This document shows, in pieces, positions 1 to 9,173 of a DNA stretch of 64,000 nucleotides; the stretch's first letter is position 1; the number at the start of each line of letters is the position of its first letter. The notes beneath the pieces were generated by a model, which was not told the origin of the DNA, did no database searches, and saw nothing but the letters and a program-made list of their open reading frames with translations. The DNA is taken from contig QAYZ01000016.1 of the NCBI GenBank assembly GCA_003054655.1, forward strand, positions 248,001 to 312,000. The letters run 5' to 3'. A program made the position numbers and the translations under genes. This stretch comes from Spartobacteria bacterium LR76. GTDB lineage: Bacteria > Verrucomicrobiota > Verrucomicrobiia > Chthoniobacterales > Terrimicrobiaceae.

Positions 1-2065
1 TCGAGCCGGAATTGCTCCATGAGAGCGAGTCCAGCCCCTCGACCTGAATCTCATACCAGGGATAGGTAAACGGCGTGCCGCTGGTGGGATCGTACATCTG
101 AAGAAAGAATCCTGCCTGCACACGCTGGGTCCCGTTGACGGTGATGGTCGGGAAGGTGTAGCTGGAGAATCCCGGGTAGCCGGAGACAACGGGATTGAAC
201 GACGGGCTGTTATTGCCTGCTCCGATGAAGACGAGAAACGCCTGTTGAATCGTGGGGAAGCGTCCGAAGCCGCGAGGGTGGACGGATTTTCCCGTGGCGG
301 AGTCGGATACGGTCGTCGCCATATCCTCGATGGGGATGACCTGGCCTTTCCCGGGGTCTCCATCGGTGGCATTGGAAAATAGCGCACGCGCATAAGGTGT
401 CGCGCCAGTGGTGGTGTCCTGGAGATTCGTCGTACGGATGTAGTCAAAGATCTCCGTCAGGATCTGGTTGCGGTCATCGCCGTACTTGGATTGAAATGAG
501 CCCGTGCTGAATCCGGGGGCGGGCAGAGAGGTGAGTTTGCGGAGATATTCAACAAGCTGCCGGTTGCGGGCGAGGCCCGTGCCGGAGCCACTGGCCGGCA
601 GATCGGCTGTGGGGCTGTTTGCGTCCTGGCGCTGAAAGTGAAAGATGTGACCGTTGATTGCCGTGCAAAATGCGATGAGCTTGTCGAATGGAGTCATCGC
701 CGGACTCCCGGAAGAGTTCAGGGTGATCGGCCACATCGACACCCGGGGGAGATTGTAAATATTCACGTCCGGGGCCTGGCTGCTGGCGGTCAGGAAAAAC
801 CGCGCGCGGCGAAGCGTGGCGGGATCAAGGGCGCTCGGTGTCGCCAGCAATTCGGCATTTTCCTTGCGTACGCCGGAGGTTCCCAAGGCCGTCTGAAAGA
901 GGAATTCGTCCACGGTGCCGTACAGCCGGGTGACGCTTGGCGGCAGGTTGTTCGATGTCGGCGATGTGTCGGCATTGCCTCCTTTGGAACCCCCGGCCTT
1001 GGTGGCGGGGGTGACGGGATATAAATCTTCCAGGCCGAGGTGGCTGGAGGGATCGCTGGGACTCCATGCGGTCGAGGTAATACCGAGGCCGAGGACGGTG
1101 CTGAGACTGACCGTGGCCGGATGGCCGGGATAACGCTGGAACTCACCCTGGACGGGCTGGCGCGTGGCCAGATAAAAATCCTGCGTCGTATAGGTGCGGG
1201 GTGTATCCCAGAAGGTGCCTTCCGAGGCGGTGTTGATGTTGATCTTTGCTGTTTCATCATCGGCCCAGAAGGCGATGCGGCCGACGATCTGGTTGCTTTC
1301 GGAGGGGCGCGCTCCCGAGGCGTTGAACGAGACGACGCCATTCGCACTGGATGCCGGCACGATGATCTTTCCATCCTGCAGGACGTAGAGCCATTTGACC
1401 GGCATGGGTGCCTGGTCCGGGGATTGCGGGTCGGCCGGCGCGTCCTTGAGCCAGAACCCCTCGACCGGGGGGGCGCCGTTGATGAATGGACCGTATGTCT
1501 TGACTGGTCCTGCCTGTGCGGATGTATAGCTGGCGAGATCGGATGCATCGCCGCTCAGGATCGGGTAATAGTTGGTCGATCCGATCCGTATCGGCTGATT
1601 GAGGTCGGTGTAAACGCCGCGCTGGGAGTACCAGTTTGCCGGCACGCCATTGGTGGCGCTCGTGTGGTCAAACTTTCCGGCCCCCTGCATCGCGGCGTCG
1701 GAGTACAGCTTGTAGTAGCCTTCGGCCTGGCCCGCGGTGTTGTAGGTGCGGATCATGCCCGGCTGGGAGGCCCAGTTCAGCGAAGGATCACCGGTGGCGA
1801 CGCGGATCTGACCCTCGACGAGGTTGACGGCCGTATCGGCCAGAAGCTTGAGCGAGGCCCCGCTGGAATAGACCTTGGAAGTCTGCACTTCGGTGCGCAC
1901 CGTGGCCAGGAAGGCCAGGAGGAGGATGGAGATCAGCGTGATGCCGATGAGTACGAGGACAAGGGACGCGCCTCGCTTGCGGCAATGCCTGTCGCGAGTC
2001 ACGGGCCGGGGGAGGCGATTCATAAACGGCTTGGGAGACGCAGGAAAGATGCTCGGCTTTGCCAT
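1..2065 (-). CDS. Verru_Chthon cassette protein A (pseudopilin-like), 3' end outside window
   Basis: I translated this frame from the reverse strand; it stays open from the ATG at 2065 to the window edge, about 688 residues. A second in-frame ATG at 2023 is an equally possible start; neither has a clear Shine-Dalgarno. The N-terminus has a basic stretch ending in RKRGASLVLVLIG, then one hydrophobic helix, then LATVRTEVQTSK. This is the layout of PilX/PilK-like minor pilins. The rest is a large Ser/Thr/Pro-rich extracytoplasmic domain without a known catalytic motif. Size, N-terminus and position directly after a B-type pseudopilin match Verru_Chthon cassette protein A, the large member of a four-gene set known from Verrucomicrobia. 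It probably acts at the cell surface in a type II/IV-pilus-like assembly; function is unknown. Confidence 0.75.
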   Translation of the reverse strand, partial: MAKPSIFPASPKPFMNRLPRPVTRDRHCRKRGASLVLVLIGITLISILLLAFLATVRTEVQTSKVYSSGASLKLLADTAVNLVEGQIRVATGDPSLNWASQPGMIRTYNTAGQAEGYYKLYSDAAMQGAGKFDHTSATNGVPANWYSQRGVYTDLNQPIRIGSTNYYPILSGDASDLASYTSAQAGPVKTYGPFINGAPPVEGFWLKDAPADPQSPDQAPMPVKWLYVLQDGKIIVPASSANGVVSFNASGARPSESNQIVGRIAFWADDETAKININTASEGTFWDTPRTYTTQDFYLATRQPVQGEFQRYPGHPATVSLSTVLGLGITSTAWSPSDPSSHLGLEDLYPVTPATKAGGSKGGNADTSPTSNNLPPSVTRLYGTVDEFLFQTALGTSGVRKENAELLATPSALDPATLRRARFFLTASSQAPDVNIYNLPRVSMWPITLNSSGSPAMTPFDKLIAFCTAINGHIFHFQRQDANSPTADLPASGSGTGLARNRQLVEYLRKLTSLPAPGFSTGSFQSKYGDDRNQILTEIFDYIRTTNLQDTTTGATPYARALFSNATDGDPGKGQVIPIEDMATTVSDSATGKSVHPRGFGRFPTIQQAFLVFIGAGNNSPSFNPVVSGYPGFSSYTFPTITVNGTQRVQAGFFLQMYDPTSGTPFTYPWYEIQVEGLDSLSWSNSGS

Positions 2066-2099
2066 CAGAGCAGCGGAGGGCTCGCAGGCTATCGGGCGC

Positions 2100-2582
2100 T
2101 CACGGAGAGGCGTGACCTCTTTTGTTGGCTACGATCAGGGAATACTGGTTGATCTGCTGCGGCTGGTTTACGCGGGAAATCTGGATGCGGACATTGTACG
2201 CCTCGTTGCGGGCGGCGGAGTCTTGCAGCCGCACAGGATAGGAGGCGAGGCTGTCGACGGCCTCGAGCTTGACCGTGGCGGTGTAGATGGTTGCCGGATC
2301 TCCGGCGATGGTGGATATGCCGCTATTATCGTAGGTGAATTTTTTTCCTGCCAGGTCGGAGAGATTCGAAAAATCGGTGAGAGCGATCTCTTCGGAAAGC
2401 CCCTGAACGATCTGAGATTCGATCGTCTGGGAAATCGCCGTCTGAAAATTACTGAGTCCCGCCGGCAGCAATCCCACGAGGCTCACCATGACAAAAGCCA
2501 CGATGCCCAGCGAGATCGTCACCTCGATCAGCGTAAAGCCCGAGCTGCGAAAGGCCCGGGAATCATTGCGGGAGGAAATCAT
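2100..2582 (-). CDS. Verru_Chthon cassette protein B (type IV pilin-like)
   Basis: The product is a 160-residue protein with a textbook prepilin N-terminus: a short charged leader, then SSGFTLIEVTISLGIVAF, where the peptidase would cut after Gly and the Glu at +5 is present. A single hydrophobic helix follows, then a small globular domain. I chose the ATG at 2582 because it gives a short prepilin leader; the frame is open further upstream but that part has no prepilin character. It lies 34 bp upstream of protein A on the same strand, so the two are probably cotranscribed. Similarity to Verru_Chthon cassette protein B is inferred from the prepilin motif, size and neighbour. Its promoter faces the sialate esterase gene, and two copies of a shared palindrome lie between them. 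Confidence 0.75.
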   Translation of the reverse strand: MISSRNDSRAFRSSGFTLIEVTISLGIVAFVMVSLVGLLPAGLSNFQTAISQTIESQIVQGLSEEIALTDFSNLSDLAGKKFTYDNSGISTIAGDPATIYTATVKLEAVDSLASYPVRLQDSAARNEAYNVRIQISRVNQPQQINQYSLIVANKRGHASP

Positions 2583-2631
2583 GACAACGCAGACCTTATC
2601 CCTCCAGAAAAGAGACTCAACCGCGAGCGAC

Positions 2632-2645
2632 GTCAAACTGTTGAT
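2632..2645. promoter_or_regulatory. Palindromic operator copy 1
   Basis: GTCAA-ACTG-TTGAT lies about 50 bp upstream of cassette gene B. On the minus strand it reads ATCAACAGTTTGAC and fits TCAAYRGWTTGA, the consensus of six intergenic copies in this window. The binding protein is not identified. Confidence 0.6.
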
Positions 2646-2682
2646 CGAGGGCTGTCGCGCCTCTCCTCTGGGAAACGAATTG

Positions 2683-2696
2683 GTCAACAGATTGAT
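2683..2696. promoter_or_regulatory. Palindromic operator copy 2
   Basis: GTCAA-CAGA-TTGAT lies about 84 bp upstream of the sialate O-acetylesterase start, in the same divergent intergenic region as copy 1. It fits TCAAYRGWTTGA. Having one copy for each direction suggests both divergent promoters are controlled by the same factor. Confidence 0.6.
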
Positions 2697-2779
2697 TTCT
2701 CGACCACTGGCACCCGTCCATTCCCGGACATATGGTGGGACTCGTTAGGCCTGTCGCCGTTTCCCCAACATCATCCCTT

Positions 2780-4861
2780 ATGCAGAATTTCCTTGCTGGT
2801 ATTGCCTTGTTCCCCGGCGGCTGCCGCCGCTGCCTCTCCCTGATGCTCATCGTTGCTTGGCTTGGCGGAGCGGCGCACGCCGAGGTCTCGCTCCCTCGGC
2901 TGTTTTCCGATCACGCGGTGCTGCAGAGGTCGGACTCGGTGCCAGTGTGGGGCAAAGGAACTCCGGGAGAGGCCGTGACGGTGACGCTGGATAAGGCAAC
3001 TGCCCAGGCCGTCACGGGATCTGATGGAAAATGGAAGGCGGTACTTAACCTGAGCGAGGTCGGAACCGGGCCATATGACCTGGTCGTGCAGGGAACGAAC
3101 ACGCTTACGGTGCGCGATGTGCTGGTGGGGGAGGTCTGGCTTTGCTCGGGACAGTCGAACATGGATTTTCCCCTGGGTTCATTCCCGGTTGCAAAAACCG
3201 AGGTCCCGGTATCGGCCAATCCGAACCTGCGGCAGTTCCTGGTCAAGCGGAAGCCTTCCGGCGAACCGCTTGATGATGTCGAAGGAGAGTGGATGGCGGC
3301 CAGCCCGGGGACTGCTGCAAAATTTTCCGCGGTGGCGTATTTCTTTGGCAAGCAGATACAGAAGGAACTAGGAGGGCCGGTCGGGCTGGTGAACTCCGCC
3401 CTGGGCGGAACGATGATCGAGGCATGGATGAGCGATGCGGCGCTGGCATCCGATCCCGTGCTGAAGGCCGGAGCAGAGAAGGCTCAGGGCAACCGGCGCG
3501 CATTTGATCAGTACGCAGATCTCTACAAGGCCTGGCAAAAGAAGTACGGGCGCGAAGATAGGAAGCAGGGCGATGCCGCCGCGTTTGCCGGCGCAGATGT
3601 GGACACCTCGGACTGGAAGCCCGTGACTCTGCCGGGGTTTCTCGCAGAGGCCGGTTTACCCGAGAGCGGTGCGATCTGGGTGCGCCGCAAGGTGCCCGCG
3701 CCCTCACCGCCGGACATCTCTCCGAAAAATGGCGTCGACATGTTTCTCGATAACATCCGCGACTCGAACGAGGTTTACTGGAACGGGCGAAAGGTCGGGA
3801 GCAGCGCGGTGGATAGCGTCGTGCATCGCTATGGCGTCAAAGGCGATTTCGTGAACGAAGGGGACAATGTGCTGGCATTGCGTATTTTCAGCGCCGGCGA
3901 TAGCGGCGGTGTGGCACCGGGCGGCCAGCGTTTCCAGGGAAATCACGTCCCCTTCAAAGGCGAGTGGCTGGCCAAGGTGGAGTACGAGTTTCCTCCGCTC
4001 GACGCAGCGGCGAGGGCGGAATTTCCCGAGCGGCCTGTAACGCCGATCGATGCCCAGAACGTCGCCGGGTACATGTACAATGCCATGATCAACCCCCTTA
4101 TTCCCTATGCCATTCGCGGCGTGATCTGGTATCAGGGCGAGGCAAACTGGAATCGCGGATACCAGTATCGCACGGCATTTCCCGCTCTGATCACCGACTG
4201 GCGGGCCAAGTGGGGACGCGGCGATCTGCCGTTTTATTACTGCCAGATCGCGAACCTCGGGCCGCACAGCAAACAGCCCGAGAAGACATCGATGTTTGCT
4301 GAAGTGCGCGAGGCGCAAAGCATGGCGCTCTCGCTGCCCAATACCGGGCAGGCTGTGCTGATCGATCTCGGCGAGGAGAATAACATCCATCCGGCGGACA
4401 AGGTGTCGGTCGGAGACCGTCTGGCACGGATTGCTCTTGCCCGGACTTATGGAAGGAATGTGGTGTATTCCGGCCCTGTCTTTGACTCCATGACCGTCGA
4501 AGGAGACAAGGCAAGGATCCGGTTCAGGCATGCCGAGGCCGGGCTTGTTGCCAGACCGATGCCTGAGACGTATGCACCAGACTCGAAGAATCCCCGCATG
4601 GTTCCGCTCGTGCGCAACTCCCCTCTGTCGGAACTCGAGGGCTTCGCGATCTGCGGGGAAGACATGAAATGGGTATGGGCCAATGCAAAGATCGACAGCG
4701 ACACCGTGGTCGTCTCCTCCGAGGCTGTGCCCAAGCCGGTGGCCGTGCGCTATGCCTGGGCTCAGAATCCCTTTTGCAACCTGTACAACGCTGCGGGATT
4801 GCCGGCCAATCCCTTTCGTACGGATGATTTCCCGCTTGCTTCGAGGCACGCAAAATATTGA
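2780..4861 (+). CDS. Secreted sialate O-acetylesterase (SGNH family)
   Basis: The 693-residue product has an N-terminal signal peptide (hydrophobic LMLIVAWLGGAAHA near residue 30) followed by the family opening LPRLFSDHAVLQR. The catalytic serine is visible in CSGQSNMDFP (Ser126), and the C-terminal Asp/His block in NNIHPADK. A jelly-roll insert around residues 270-400 (MFLDNIRDSNEVYWNG) is typical of the long bacterial forms. It should remove O-acetyl groups from sialic acids or other acetylated sugars in the periplasm or outside the cell. The start at 2780 is preferred because it directly precedes the signal peptide; the frame is open upstream to 2732. The next gene begins 12 bp downstream, so the two form an operon. 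Confidence 0.88.
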   Translation: MQNFLAGIALFPGGCRRCLSLMLIVAWLGGAAHAEVSLPRLFSDHAVLQRSDSVPVWGKGTPGEAVTVTLDKATAQAVTGSDGKWKAVLNLSEVGTGPYDLVVQGTNTLTVRDVLVGEVWLCSGQSNMDFPLGSFPVAKTEVPVSANPNLRQFLVKRKPSGEPLDDVEGEWMAASPGTAAKFSAVAYFFGKQIQKELGGPVGLVNSALGGTMIEAWMSDAALASDPVLKAGAEKAQGNRRAFDQYADLYKAWQKKYGREDRKQGDAAAFAGADVDTSDWKPVTLPGFLAEAGLPESGAIWVRRKVPAPSPPDISPKNGVDMFLDNIRDSNEVYWNGRKVGSSAVDSVVHRYGVKGDFVNEGDNVLALRIFSAGDSGGVAPGGQRFQGNHVPFKGEWLAKVEYEFPPLDAAARAEFPERPVTPIDAQNVAGYMYNAMINPLIPYAIRGVIWYQGEANWNRGYQYRTAFPALITDWRAKWGRGDLPFYYCQIANLGPHSKQPEKTSMFAEVREAQSMALSLPNTGQAVLIDLGEENNIHPADKVSVGDRLARIALARTYGRNVVYSGPVFDSMTVEGDKARIRFRHAEAGLVARPMPETYAPDSKNPRMVPLVRNSPLSELEGFAICGEDMKWVWANAKIDSDTVVVSSEAVPKPVAVRYAWAQNPFCNLYNAAGLPANPFRTDDFPLASRHAKY

Positions 4862-4873
4862 GCATGCTCCGCT

Positions 4874-6286
4874 ATGCGGATTCCCCTTTTGAATGTTGCG
4901 GCAGTTGGATGCCTGGGCCTGATCCCTGTTGGCGCGGTTCAAGCCGAGGTCACAGGCTATTTTCACACCGAGAAAAGGGATGGACGGTGGTGGATAATCA
5001 CACCGCAGGGCGACATGTTTATCTCCAAAGGCGTCTGCGCCGTGCAATACGCCCCGGACAAGATCATGGGCACCGGTCCCTCTCTTTACGGAGAAGCCAA
5101 TGCGAAGAAATATGCTTCCGAGGAGGCGTGGCGCGCAGCAAAGGCGACGCAGCTCCTCGACTGGAATTTCAACACCCTGGGCGCATGGAGCAATGAGGGG
5201 GTGGCGCACGCGGACAGGTACGGGCGCAGCCTGGCGCACACGCCCATCCTGAATATCGCGGCGGATTTTGCGAAGAAGCAGATCGAGGCGCAGGGAGGAG
5301 AAAAGAGCGCGTGGGAAATGGGTGTGTTTCCGGATGTCTTTAGCCCCAGCTTTGAAACATTCGCGCGGGAGAAGGCAATGCGGATTTGCGCGCCGCAGGC
5401 CGGGGATGCCGGCATCCTGGGCTGGTTTGTCGACAATGAATTGCGCTGGGGACCCGACTGGCGCAGCCAGGAGGAACTGCTCGTCACCTTCCTCAATGGG
5501 CCGAAGGATTCCGCAGGCCGCAAGGCGGCTATCGAGATGCTGCGCCAGCGGTATGACAGCATGGCTGCGTTTAACGATGTATGGAAAACCGGCGAGGCAT
5601 CCTGGGAGGATCTGGCGATCGCCGGGGAGATCAAGACGCCATTTGAGCGCAAGGACAAGGCGAAGCAAAATCAGGAGGTGGATCGCGCTACGGAGGCCGC
5701 GGGAACGCGACGCAAACAGTATGTGGCGGATTGCGACGCCTTTCTCGGGTTGCTGGCGGAGCGCTATTTCGCAGTGACAGCCGAGGCGGTGCGCGCCGCG
5801 GCGCCGAATCACATGGTGTTTGGCTGCCGGTTTGCCTATGCGCCCGCCGCACCTGTGCTGGAGGCTGCAGCCCGCCACGCGGACGTGATCTCCTATAATT
5901 GCTACGCGACCGATCCCAAAGGAGTCACCGAGAAATATGCCGTTTACGGTCGTCCGCTGTTGGTGGGGGAATTCGCCTTTCGCGCGACCGACTCCGGCCT
6001 GCCCAACACCAAGGGAGCCGGGCCAAAGGTCGCCAGCCAGGCGGAGCGTGCGGCGGCATTTGAAAAATATGTGCGGACCATCATGTCCAACCCCGCCGTG
6101 GTGGGATACCATTGGTTCAAGCATGTCGACGAACCGGCTGAAGGGCGCTTCGACGGGGAAAACTCGAACTACGGATTGCTAACAACCAATGACGAGCCGT
6201 ACGATGAGTTTGTCGCCTGGGTCCAACAGGGCAATGGTCGGGCCGAGGCCTGGCATGCGGCTGCACCGGTCGATGGGGGAAAATAG
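4874..6286 (+). CDS. Secreted agarase/beta-galactosidase-like glycoside hydrolase
   Basis: The 470-residue protein starts with a signal peptide ending AVQAEV and continues as a TIM-barrel hydrolase. The block GWFVDNELRWG carries the likely acid/base Glu189, and LLVGEFAFRA carries the likely nucleophile Glu366, the spacing expected of clan GH-A enzymes. GVCAVQY after PQGDMFISKG resembles beta-agarases (GH50/GH42-like), but I cannot fix the family by eye. The substrate is therefore unknown; a galactan or another plant or algal glycan is plausible. It follows the sialate esterase at 12 bp, so deacetylation and glycosidic cleavage may act on the same polymer. Confidence 0.75.
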   Translation: MRIPLLNVAAVGCLGLIPVGAVQAEVTGYFHTEKRDGRWWIITPQGDMFISKGVCAVQYAPDKIMGTGPSLYGEANAKKYASEEAWRAAKATQLLDWNFNTLGAWSNEGVAHADRYGRSLAHTPILNIAADFAKKQIEAQGGEKSAWEMGVFPDVFSPSFETFAREKAMRICAPQAGDAGILGWFVDNELRWGPDWRSQEELLVTFLNGPKDSAGRKAAIEMLRQRYDSMAAFNDVWKTGEASWEDLAIAGEIKTPFERKDKAKQNQEVDRATEAAGTRRKQYVADCDAFLGLLAERYFAVTAEAVRAAAPNHMVFGCRFAYAPAAPVLEAAARHADVISYNCYATDPKGVTEKYAVYGRPLLVGEFAFRATDSGLPNTKGAGPKVASQAERAAAFEKYVRTIMSNPAVVGYHWFKHVDEPAEGRFDGENSNYGLLTTNDEPYDEFVAWVQQGNGRAEAWHAAAPVDGGK

Positions 6287-6348
6287 CGTTTCATCCGCCG
6301 CGATGCGCTGAATGCTGCGACAGGCGCAGAGGTTTGCTGAGAATATCG

Positions 6349-6362
6349 TTCAATGGTTTGAG
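6349..6362. promoter_or_regulatory. Palindromic operator copy 3
   Basis: TTCAA-TGGT-TTGAG fits TCAAYRGWTTGA. It lies after the hydrolase stop and about 78 bp upstream of the deacetylase start. A TATGGC hexamer lies about 36 bp from the centre, a spacing close to that seen at copy 5. Confidence 0.55.
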
Positions 6363-6439
6363 CGATGTGTTGCTTTCGCTATCTCACGAATATGGCAAAT
6401 GAAGAAAGGTTCTCCAGCCTCTCCCCAATTCCCCAAGAT

Positions 6440-7891
6440 ATGAAAGCCTCCCTGTTTGCCCGAACGCTTCCGGCCATGCTGCTTGCCTATGGAATCACTG
6501 GTTTTACCCAGATGTGTCCGGCTCAGACAGAGGCACCCAAGATCACCGCGACATATGTGATCCTCAAACTCGATGATGTGACGAACGGCACGCCGCAGTG
6601 GAAGCGGACGCTCGACTATCTGAAGAGCAGGAACGTCAAGTCCTCCGCCGGCATCATTTGCAACTCGCTGGAAAGCGGCAAGCAGGCCTATTACGACTGG
6701 CTCAAGGAAGTGCAGCAGTCGGGATTGGTGGAATTCTGGCTCCACGGGTACGATCATAAACAGTGGAAGGAAGACGGCAAGGACGTCTGGGAGTTCAGCG
6801 GACCATCGTTGGAGCAGCAGAAGGAGCACATCGCGAAAAGCCAGCAGCTCGCCAGACAAATCCTTGGTGCCCCCTTCGCTGTCTTTGGTGCTCCCTTTAA
6901 CAAAACGGACGCAGCGACCGTAAAGGCTCTCGCTGCCGATCCTGACATCAAGGTGGTGCTTTTTGGAAATCCCAAGGATGCCGCCGAGTTGCCGAACGCC
7001 CTGATCCTCGACCGCACGGAGATGAACGTCGAGGCTCCGCTCTTCGTACCCAACTCCCAAAAGGTGAAGCACGACTATGAGGCGTTGGCTGGTACGCGCG
7101 ACTGCTTCGTGATCCAGGGGCATCCGAACCAGTGGACAGACGAGCGGTTTGCCGAGTTTCAAATGCTCGTCGAGTACCTTCAGTCGCAGGGAGTAGTCTT
7201 TACCACGCCATCCGAGTATCTCAAGACGCGCCAGCCGGGTGCGCTCAAGGTGACGGTCATTCCCTCTGCGAACAACAAGTCGGGGACAAAAGACATCGCG
7301 CCGATCGCGACAGAGCCGCCGCCGCTTTCCGAGAACCTGCTGGCCAATGGCGATTTTGAAAACGGCAGCCGCGGATGGTCGCTGTACGACCCGGTGAAGT
7401 CCTCGTCGGCCGCACGTCAGTTTCAAGTCGTGGCCGATACTCCCCATGGCGGCAGTGGAACGATGGAACTCTCTTCGGCGGGGCCTTCTCGATATGCGGT
7501 GCTGCAATATCTCAAGAGTGCGAATTTTGCCGCCGGACAGAAATACCGGGTCTCGGCCTGGGTGCGGGCGGGAGAGGATTTTGTCGCCTCGTCAAATACG
7601 CCGGGGTTCGTGCTCCGTGTTTCGATGTTCGGGCCAAACTTTAGCAACAGCGGCATGTACTTCCTGGGCTTCAACGGCATGGGAGGAGACAGCACCTCGG
7701 TCCTCGCCGGGCAGGAGGTTCCCCGCACCTGGACAAAGATCGAAGGAGTCTTCGAGATGGCGGCCAACGTGGAAAAAGTGAATGTCTGTCTCCTGGTCGA
7801 CAGCGGCGTCGGACATGTTTATGCCGACGATGTCTCGATCGAGCGCGTCGCGGACTCGACACCGGTCGGCGCGGTCGCGGCGGCGCGATAG
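6440..7891 (+). CDS. Secreted polysaccharide deacetylase-like protein with C-terminal carbohydrate-binding module
   Basis: The product is 483 residues with a signal peptide (MKASLFARTLPAMLL..., cut near CPAQ). Residues 35-260 look like an NodB/DUF2334-type deacetylase barrel: VILKLDDVT supplies the paired Asp residues, EFWLHGYDH a metal-binding His motif, and FVIQGHPNQW the late His. Residues 290-470 form a beta-sandwich carbohydrate-binding module beginning LLANGDFENGSRGWSLYD, as in CBM4/9/16-like domains. It probably deacetylates an extracellular glycan while bound to it. The ATG at 6440 is chosen because it begins the signal peptide; upstream in-frame ATGs at 6365 and 6392 would bury it. 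It has its own upstream palindrome, so it is probably a separate transcript from the hydrolase pair. Confidence 0.75.
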   Translation: MKASLFARTLPAMLLAYGITGFTQMCPAQTEAPKITATYVILKLDDVTNGTPQWKRTLDYLKSRNVKSSAGIICNSLESGKQAYYDWLKEVQQSGLVEFWLHGYDHKQWKEDGKDVWEFSGPSLEQQKEHIAKSQQLARQILGAPFAVFGAPFNKTDAATVKALAADPDIKVVLFGNPKDAAELPNALILDRTEMNVEAPLFVPNSQKVKHDYEALAGTRDCFVIQGHPNQWTDERFAEFQMLVEYLQSQGVVFTTPSEYLKTRQPGALKVTVIPSANNKSGTKDIAPIATEPPPLSENLLANGDFENGSRGWSLYDPVKSSSAARQFQVVADTPHGGSGTMELSSAGPSRYAVLQYLKSANFAAGQKYRVSAWVRAGEDFVASSNTPGFVLRVSMFGPNFSNSGMYFLGFNGMGGDSTSVLAGQEVPRTWTKIEGVFEMAANVEKVNVCLLVDSGVGHVYADDVSIERVADSTPVGAVAAAR

Positions 7892-7939
7892 ATCTTTTTC
7901 AGAAGCAGCGGATCTCTGGAGAGATGCTTCGGTCGTCGG

Positions 7940-7953
7940 CTCAACAGATTGAC
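7940..7953. promoter_or_regulatory. Palindromic operator copy 4
   Basis: CTCAA-CAGA-TTGAC fits TCAAYRGWTTGA and lies about 140 bp upstream of cassette gene C in the 202-bp gap after the deacetylase. I see no convincing -10 element here. Confidence 0.55.
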
Positions 7954-8093
7954 TTGCTGCGGATTTGAACCGAGGTCGAAAGCGGTCGAGTCTGGGACCT
8001 CGTGGCGATTCCCTCTGAACAACACGCCTCCTGGACACTGACTCTGGATCGCACGGCGAACGGACCGAACGCCAGGCGCAGCGCTTTCCTTAC

Positions 8094-9173
8094 ATGACGT
8101 CCCATCTTTTCAGACCGAGGTCCGGCAAAGGCAGGCGCACCTGCAGCGGCTTTTCCCTGCTGGAGATGCTGGCGGCGAGTGCGGTGTTTCTTTTGCTGGT
8201 CGGGCTGGTGATGAAGATGACGCAGGCGACGGCGGATTCGTGGACAAACTCGACCGGAAAAACAGAAAGCTTTCGCGACGCCCGGGCCGCGTTTGCCACC
8301 ATCACCCGGGCGGTGGGGCAGGCCACGCTCAATCCCTACCTTGACTATGCGGACGCCAGCGGGAAGTTTCGCGATCAGGTGTCGTCCGGGAGCTTCACCC
8401 CGACGCAATATATCCGGCGGTCGGACCTGCAATTCGTCGCGGGGAAAAACCTCCTTGGCAACTCGGTGCAGAATCCGATAGGCGACGCGATTTTTTTCCT
8501 GGCACCGCTGGGTTTCACCCTCGATGGCAGCTACCGCAATATGGATGGATTTTTGAACGCCTGCGGGTTCTATGTTTTCTACGGGGAAGACCCTTCCATT
8601 CCGGCGCATCTGTCGGGAGTTCTTCCCGCTTCGCGGAGGAAGTTTCGGCTCATGCAGTTTCTCCAACCCACGGAGAATCTCGCGATCTACGATACATCCG
8701 TGACGAACGGTTCGGCGAACTGGCGGAATACGAAGTGGTTCACCGACGCCCTCGCCAGGACCTCGGCCCCCGCCTCTCAACTGGCGGAAAATGTGGTGGC
8801 GCTGGTGATCCGGCCGAAGGCCTCCGATACCGATGAGGCGGCTTCCAATGCGATCCTGTCCCCGGATTATGAATACGACAGCCGTGACGCGGGATCGCCC
8901 GCAAGCTGGAACCAACTGCCCCCGGTGGTGGAGGTCGTGATGGTGGTGATCGATGACACCTCGGCATTGCGCCTGGGCAATGGAGCGACGCCGCCCGACC
9001 TGGGAGGCAATGACCTGTTTCAGGATGCGTCCAAACTCGAAAGTGACCTCGCTCAACTGGAAAAAAATCTCGCTGCGGTCGATGGCAACGCCGCGGGGAA
9101 CACGACTCCCCTGCGGTATCAGGTGTTTCGCACGGAAGTCGCCCTGCGGAGCGCGAAATGGAGCAGTCAATGA
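8094..9173 (+). CDS. Verru_Chthon cassette protein C (prepilin-like)
   Basis: This 359-residue protein has a class III prepilin signal: a basic leader and then CSGFSLLEMLAASAVFLLLVG, with Gly at the cleavage site, Glu at +5 and one hydrophobic helix. The remaining extracytoplasmic domain has no recognised catalytic motif. Length and position before a D-type pseudopilin fit Verru_Chthon cassette protein C. The gene overlaps cassette D by 4 bp (ATGA), so translation is coupled. No clear Shine-Dalgarno precedes the ATG. Unusually, it is separated from A and B by three polysaccharide genes and reads the other way. Confidence 0.78.
   Translation: MTSHLFRPRSGKGRRTCSGFSLLEMLAASAVFLLLVGLVMKMTQATADSWTNSTGKTESFRDARAAFATITRAVGQATLNPYLDYADASGKFRDQVSSGSFTPTQYIRRSDLQFVAGKNLLGNSVQNPIGDAIFFLAPLGFTLDGSYRNMDGFLNACGFYVFYGEDPSIPAHLSGVLPASRRKFRLMQFLQPTENLAIYDTSVTNGSANWRNTKWFTDALARTSAPASQLAENVVALVIRPKASDTDEAASNAILSPDYEYDSRDAGSPASWNQLPPVVEVVMVVIDDTSALRLGNGATPPDLGGNDLFQDASKLESDLAQLEKNLAAVDGNAAGNTTPLRYQVFRTEVALRSAKWSSQ

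Noticed and set aside
1040-2152. A 370-codon plus-strand frame at the left edge.
   Set aside because: The minus-strand frame gives a pilin-like N-terminus and cassette A-like protein; the plus frame has no features.
3704-6124. An 806-codon minus-strand frame opposite the sialate esterase and hydrolase.
   Set aside because: No domain, start signal or signal peptide; it is the shadow of two well-supported genes.
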